Shown here: in pieces, positions 15,301 to 16,346 of the stretch
Layout: each line of letters starts with the position of its first letter
Position numbering within the stretch: the stretch's first letter is position 1
Source of the DNA: Bacteroidales bacterium UBA3684
GTDB taxonomy: Bacteria; Bacteroidota; Bacteroidia; Bacteroidales; P3
NCBI GenBank assembly: GCA_002372855.1
Contig: DFIZ01000050.1
Location: forward strand, 1-16,346
Direction: 5' to 3'
Length of the DNA stretch: 16,346 nt
The notes under the pieces: generated by a model
What the model saw: the letters and a program-made list of their open reading frames with translations, nothing else
Told to the model about the DNA's origin: nothing
The model's database searches: none
Program-made: the position numbers and the translations under genes

Positions 15301-16160
15301 ATAACGGCCAGACCGTGCGCATAGCCTTCTTCGGCAGCAGCACCGTCTCCGGCGGCGACAACGACTTCCACATCGACAACATCGCCATCACCGCCGACAG
15401 CACTGCTCCGCAGCCCGAAATGTACACCGTCAGCGCCACCAGCGCCGACGCCGCCATGGGCAGCGCCACCGTCAGCGCCACCCGCGTGGCCGCAGGCACC
15501 AGCGTTACCGCCACGGCCACGGCCAACATCGGCTACCACTTCACCAACTGGACCGCCGCCGGCACCGTCGTCTCCACCGCCAACCCCTACACCTTCACCG
15601 TCAGCGCCGACATCGCCCTCACGGCCAACTTCGAAGCCAACGGCACGGAGCCCGAGGAGTGCGTCGACCCGACCGACGTCGCCGCCAGCGACATCACCGC
15701 CACCTCCGCCACCATCTCCTGGACGGCCGGCGGCAGCGAGACCCGCTGGGCTATCGACTGGGGCACCGGCGCCGACACCACCGCCAACAACCCCTACACC
15801 CTCACCGGCCTCGAGCCCAACACCACCTACTACGTCAAGGTGAAAGCCCTCTGCGCCGACGGCAACGAGAGCGGCTGGAGCTCCCCCGCCACCTTCACCA
15901 CCGCCACCGTGGGCATCGACGATGTCGACGCCGCAGCCATCAGCCTCTACCCCAACCCCGCCACAACCACTGTCACCATCAGCGGCATCAGCGGCCAGGC
16001 AACGGTGACGGTTGTTGACATGAACGGCCGCGAGAACGGAGAGTGGAGAGTGGAGAACGGAGAACTCACCCTCGATCTCACGGGCTATGCCCAGGGCGCC
16101 TACTTCGTTCGCATCGTCGGCGAGCAGCAGAACGCCGTCCGCAAGCTTATCGTGAAGTAA
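9372..16160 (+). CDS. Giant secreted adhesin-like protein, Fn3/jellyroll repeats with T9SS type A sorting domain
   Basis: A 2262-residue protein predicted to cross the outer membrane by type IX secretion and stay on the surface. A signal peptide (1-23, LRA then QQ) is followed by an N-terminal domain (about 26-206). Eight fibronectin-III-like domains start at Cys 207, 463, 715, 980, 1234, 1471, 1724 and 2097. Between them lie seven beta-jellyroll domains (about 297-462, 551-714, 796-979, 1060-1233, 1324-1470, 1555-1723, 1812-2015). Most of these open with LPWTEDF-like motifs and end with YIDDI-like motifs, as in choice-of-anchor J/cleaved-adhesin domains of gingipains. Residues about 2016-2092 resemble a divergent InlB B-repeat. 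The sorting domain (about 2184-2262) has the LYPNPA motif and ends GAYFVRI...RKLIVK. No catalytic domain is evident, so binding to host, glycan or cells is inferred only from architecture. A strong terminator follows. Confidence 0.93.
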   Translation: MTKHKLKTALLAVLLLLPVGLRAQQTLTVCDSTATSSYVPMYGYYNDSRFHNEFVYPARMLTDMVGGTITEITFYSQTASESWNSPLTLTIDEVDDTTYDSYNAPFKATDNAQLSWSGSCTVTNGQWVITLDDPYVYTGGNLLISVRNTATGSGCPYSYFFGVSTGSINYAGYRNGGSDFDLLTITSRLTFLPKATFSYTAGGGAICYRPRNIVATAIDSTEATILWSDVADGYVYEWDNTPFTPGTGLHNAGTTTDTSLYLSGLMPSTVYYVYLRSNCAGGDTSSWASFSFRTACGIVSSSAMPFAEDFTNWTTGSSYFDPCWTKINTGSRYPEYPYASTNTNPAGTSSDKCLNFYPDNVGGQYAVMPRMENLSGMMVSFYVKGSSNGTLGVGLMSDPSDTSTYTQKLTVASIPSSSNWTYYEVQFGDNVEQQYIAFRGTVNNSYGYSIYVDDIMVKAAPNCPRPTAIAMRNIMPTSAELFVADSNEYPEYIVELFSGNTRLDSVVINDSVNTYSTLTANTEYMVRVTPLCSDGNFHTPLTTLFRTPCTGIEHDSLPWTEDFESYPAASYASTSSVFNNSCWNILDRYSSSYPYVTNSSSYVHNGSQALVLYGTSTTHDVVVLPYFVDPVANLMLSFWTSTSNTSAYVELGVVNNPNDASTFVPVQECRPTATNLYQQFESTFSGLNGYIALRYNGSYNNVYIDDITVQEVPSCVRPSGATVSDVTTTSATVTILDPNETGHYYMVIGTDSTEVFGSEAYLTDLLPGQFYSLRLYTVCDDTVLGPTAFSFSTSLEATTLPYTTGFEVDEDSLWTLVNGTNAWTLGSAAHNSGSRSLYISNDGSANAYSTGTACFSYAIRAFQIDEAGSYAYSFDWLGDGESNYDYLRAWFAPGTSLPAANAAPDGVSSSYNFSSMTPAGWVDLGNGLMNDATTWQTKSGDFNIATPGTYYMIFMWANDGGAGNQPAGAIDNVQLMALSCNRPTNLALDTVTENSILFHWTGDASSYDVSINGEHFTTSDTFYLAENLSSNTAYSVAVSAICGGDLSMSATATFRTACGAIATLPWTENFDSFGEYFTNYASAMVGTKPVCFDFIAQSSSAYMSLSDNSYRYGTSGYSLLFYPGTNYAKNILVLPTFADDISGMELSFQTRPEGTSAYTGSLQVGYITDVTDSTTFVVVESYNYSDFNNAYESRNVTFANAPSGARMAFRHSAGNASNYYWFIDELDVHEAPLCQRPVAVSVSDIDTTTAVMHIDDPAENGSYRYVLSHTGANGTVNDTLYTTDTVTTLTGLQHSTPYTLTVAAVCSDMSVTSSVSTSFTTECAPEAIPFAFTPAQMLAVQASGFTTCWSFSSFYRNSNNGVGYVYSYTNGGTFQLPALNVESTDFTNLQLRTHVATTYANNTFRVGVNEGTGIVWLDTIALEQNATYTSGTEYVIPLTSYSGNGNQVVVGTLTTNSVYFLDFYVEPLDDCAMVSDIVMSNIDADEATLSWVSNGTESEWMVVVNGTDTLTATTNPYTLTGLSANTAYNVSVSALCAAGDTSRTVSVNFRTPCVAIETLPWTENFDSYTGDSYASATSRFDDPCWTILNRYTGYGSTSNYPYIYNSSSYAHSGTNSLNFYGSSNPATVMALPKFADSLSTLMFSFWMNAYSTYAVEVGYMTNPSDANSFVAVQTVHPTTSYSYEYHEVLFPAAANGHIALRYAYSYSGSSIYLDDFTVDHVPSCARPSSVEVTDITANSATVTVADPNNANHYRLILVSGGVQVDSVDITANTYTYTSLAPSSSFSLSVSTLCDDGTATMPVSTNFSTPCVPVTVLPWSEDFDAIPAGYNRLYTDTSSYLNCWNLYTGAYDSASNTATLTPATFDVFAAVNYATAFDSSMHLRVNIYGDNVHRWLVTPSIVLGTGSTLSFNYALTQYNNNNAITEAGDDDRFLVLVTTNGGTTWTPVKTWGHGSGYDFEYRNASSTGDSVSIDLSAYNGQTVRIAFFGSSTVSGGDNDFHIDNIAITADSTAPQPEMYTVSATSADAAMGSATVSATRVAAGTSVTATATANIGYHFTNWTAAGTVVSTANPYTFTVSADIALTANFEANGTEPEECVDPTDVAASDITATSATISWTAGGSETRWAIDWGTGADTTANNPYTLTGLEPNTTYYVKVKALCADGNESGWSSPATFTTATVGIDDVDAAAISLYPNPATTTVTISGISGQATVTVVDMNGRENGEWRVENGELTLDLTGYAQGAYFVRIVGEQQNAVRKLIVK
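16031..16065 (+). repeat. Coding 7-bp tandem repeat inside the sorting domain
   Basis: Five consecutive heptads (CGAGAAC, GGAGAGT, GGAGAGT, GGAGAAC, GGAGAAC) encode RENGEWRVENGEL at residues 2220-2232, a loop between strands of the T9SS domain. Because seven is not a multiple of three, any change by one or two units would shift the reading frame before the conserved GAYFVRI...RKLIVK end. Confidence 0.9.
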
Positions 16161-16173
16161 CACTACATGGACC

Positions 16174-16190
16174 GCCGGCGTCCCGCCGGC
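16174..16190 (+). other. Small GC hairpin after the adhesin stop
   Basis: GCCGGCG (16174-16180) pairs with CGCCGGC (16184-16190) around a 3-nt loop, 13 nt after the stop codon. There is no T-run. It may strengthen termination or protect the mRNA 3' end together with the terminator just downstream. Confidence 0.5.
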
Positions 16191-16199
16191 ACCACCCCC

Positions 16200-16242
16200 A
16201 ACCCCCGCAAGGCCCACCCCTTGCGGGGGTTTGTTTTTTTTT
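16200..16242 (+). terminator. Strong rho-independent terminator of the adhesin gene
   Basis: A 13-bp perfect stem (16200-16212 with 16219-16231; ACCCCCGCAAGG and CCTTGCGGGGGT at its core) closes a 6-nt loop CCCACC. It is followed by a T-rich tract (TTG then nine T) to 16242. It is the only classical terminator I can see in the window. Confidence 0.95.
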
Positions 16243-16252
16243 ACCCCCACCC

Positions 16253-16280
16253 GTAGAGACGCGGCATGCCGCGTCTCTAC
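16253..16280. repeat. 28-bp perfect palindrome
   Basis: The left half GTAGAGACGCGGCA (16253-16266) is the exact reverse complement of the right half (16267-16280), with no loop and GCATGC at the centre. It is the third part of the right-hand composite repeat. A damaged copy lies at 84-104. From memory, REP-like palindromes of the form GTAGAGACG...CGTCTCTAC are widespread in other bacterial genomes, so this is likely a repetitive element rather than a local operator. Confidence 0.9.
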
Positions 16281-16346
16281 ATTAACTCTTAACTCATAAC
16301 TCCTAACTCTTAACTGCTACATAATTCGGCCCTTCTTATATCGTTC
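16253..16346 (-). repeat. Composite dispersed repeat, right copy (inverted)
   Basis: Read on the minus strand from 16346: the arm GAACGATATAAGAAG, then GGCCGAATTATGTAG, four AGTTANG heptads and a partial fifth (plus-strand 16281-16315), then the intact palindrome. It matches the left copy at 11-104 with few substitutions and one heptad fewer. The window ends exactly within this arm, so the true outer boundary is not visible. Confidence 0.88.

Noticed and set aside
9870..16250. Very long minus-strand ORF (2126 codons) antisense to the adhesin
   Set aside because: It is an artefact of the strongly C-ended codons of the adhesin gene, which suppress stop codons on the opposite strand. The translation is a Gly/Val/Ala/Asp-rich low-complexity product without domains.
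1..16346. Composite transposon or integrative element bounded by the terminal inverted repeats
   Set aside because: No transposase, integrase or cargo typical of mobile elements; the enclosed genes are mostly conserved housekeeping genes. The dispersed-repeat explanation is simpler.

Overview
The window looks like a chromosomal segment of an uncultured, GC-rich member of the Bacteroidota (most likely Bacteroidales). Three things point there. The last gene ends in a type IX secretion (T9SS) C-terminal sorting domain. Two promoters match the Bacteroidota consensus (TTTG, 19 nt, TAnnTTTG). Gene starts are preceded by A-rich leaders rather than clear Shine-Dalgarno sequences. All eleven genes lie on the + strand. 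No tRNA, rRNA, CRISPR array, transposase or phage gene was seen.

Layout. 1-212: a composite dispersed repeat, then the purD promoter. 213-8950: ten compact housekeeping genes. These are purD (purine synthesis), an EamA/DMT membrane transporter, an S41 C-terminal processing protease, a TlpA-like thioredoxin lipoprotein/periplasmic protein, an Mrp/NBP35 Fe-S carrier ATPase, a NifU-C (Nfu-like) Fe-S scaffold, a PduO-type cob(I)alamin adenosyltransferase, then (after a second promoter) a small acidic DUF2795 protein, a Rossmann/DUF2520 protein and a TatD-family metal-dependent hydrolase. 8951-9371: a 421-bp gene-free leader with an 11-bp tandem repeat and a hairpin. 9372-16160: one giant secreted protein of 2262 residues built from alternating fibronectin-III and adhesin-type jellyroll domains, ending in a T9SS signal. 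16161-16346: a strong terminator, a 28-bp perfect palindrome and an inverted copy of the composite repeat seen at the left end.

How the genes fit together. TlpA, Mrp, Nfu and the adenosyltransferase are joined by ATGA stop-start overlaps or a 3-bp gap, so they are probably one translationally coupled unit concerned with thiol/redox, Fe-S cluster and cobalamin metabolism. DUF2795, DUF2520 and TatD overlap and share the second promoter. The giant adhesin is a separate transcription unit closed by the terminator at 16200-16242.

Most notable observations: (1) the window is bounded by inverted copies of a three-part repeat (conserved 36-bp arm, AGTTANG heptads, palindrome); (2) a different 7-bp repeat lies inside the T9SS sorting domain, where loss or gain of one unit would shift the frame and remove the secretion signal; (3) cysteines in the giant protein co-vary between neighbouring domains, predicting an inter-domain disulfide ladder that is absent, on both sides at once, at one junction. 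I saw no defence system or plainly new enzymatic system; the genes other than the adhesin are ordinary for the phylum.
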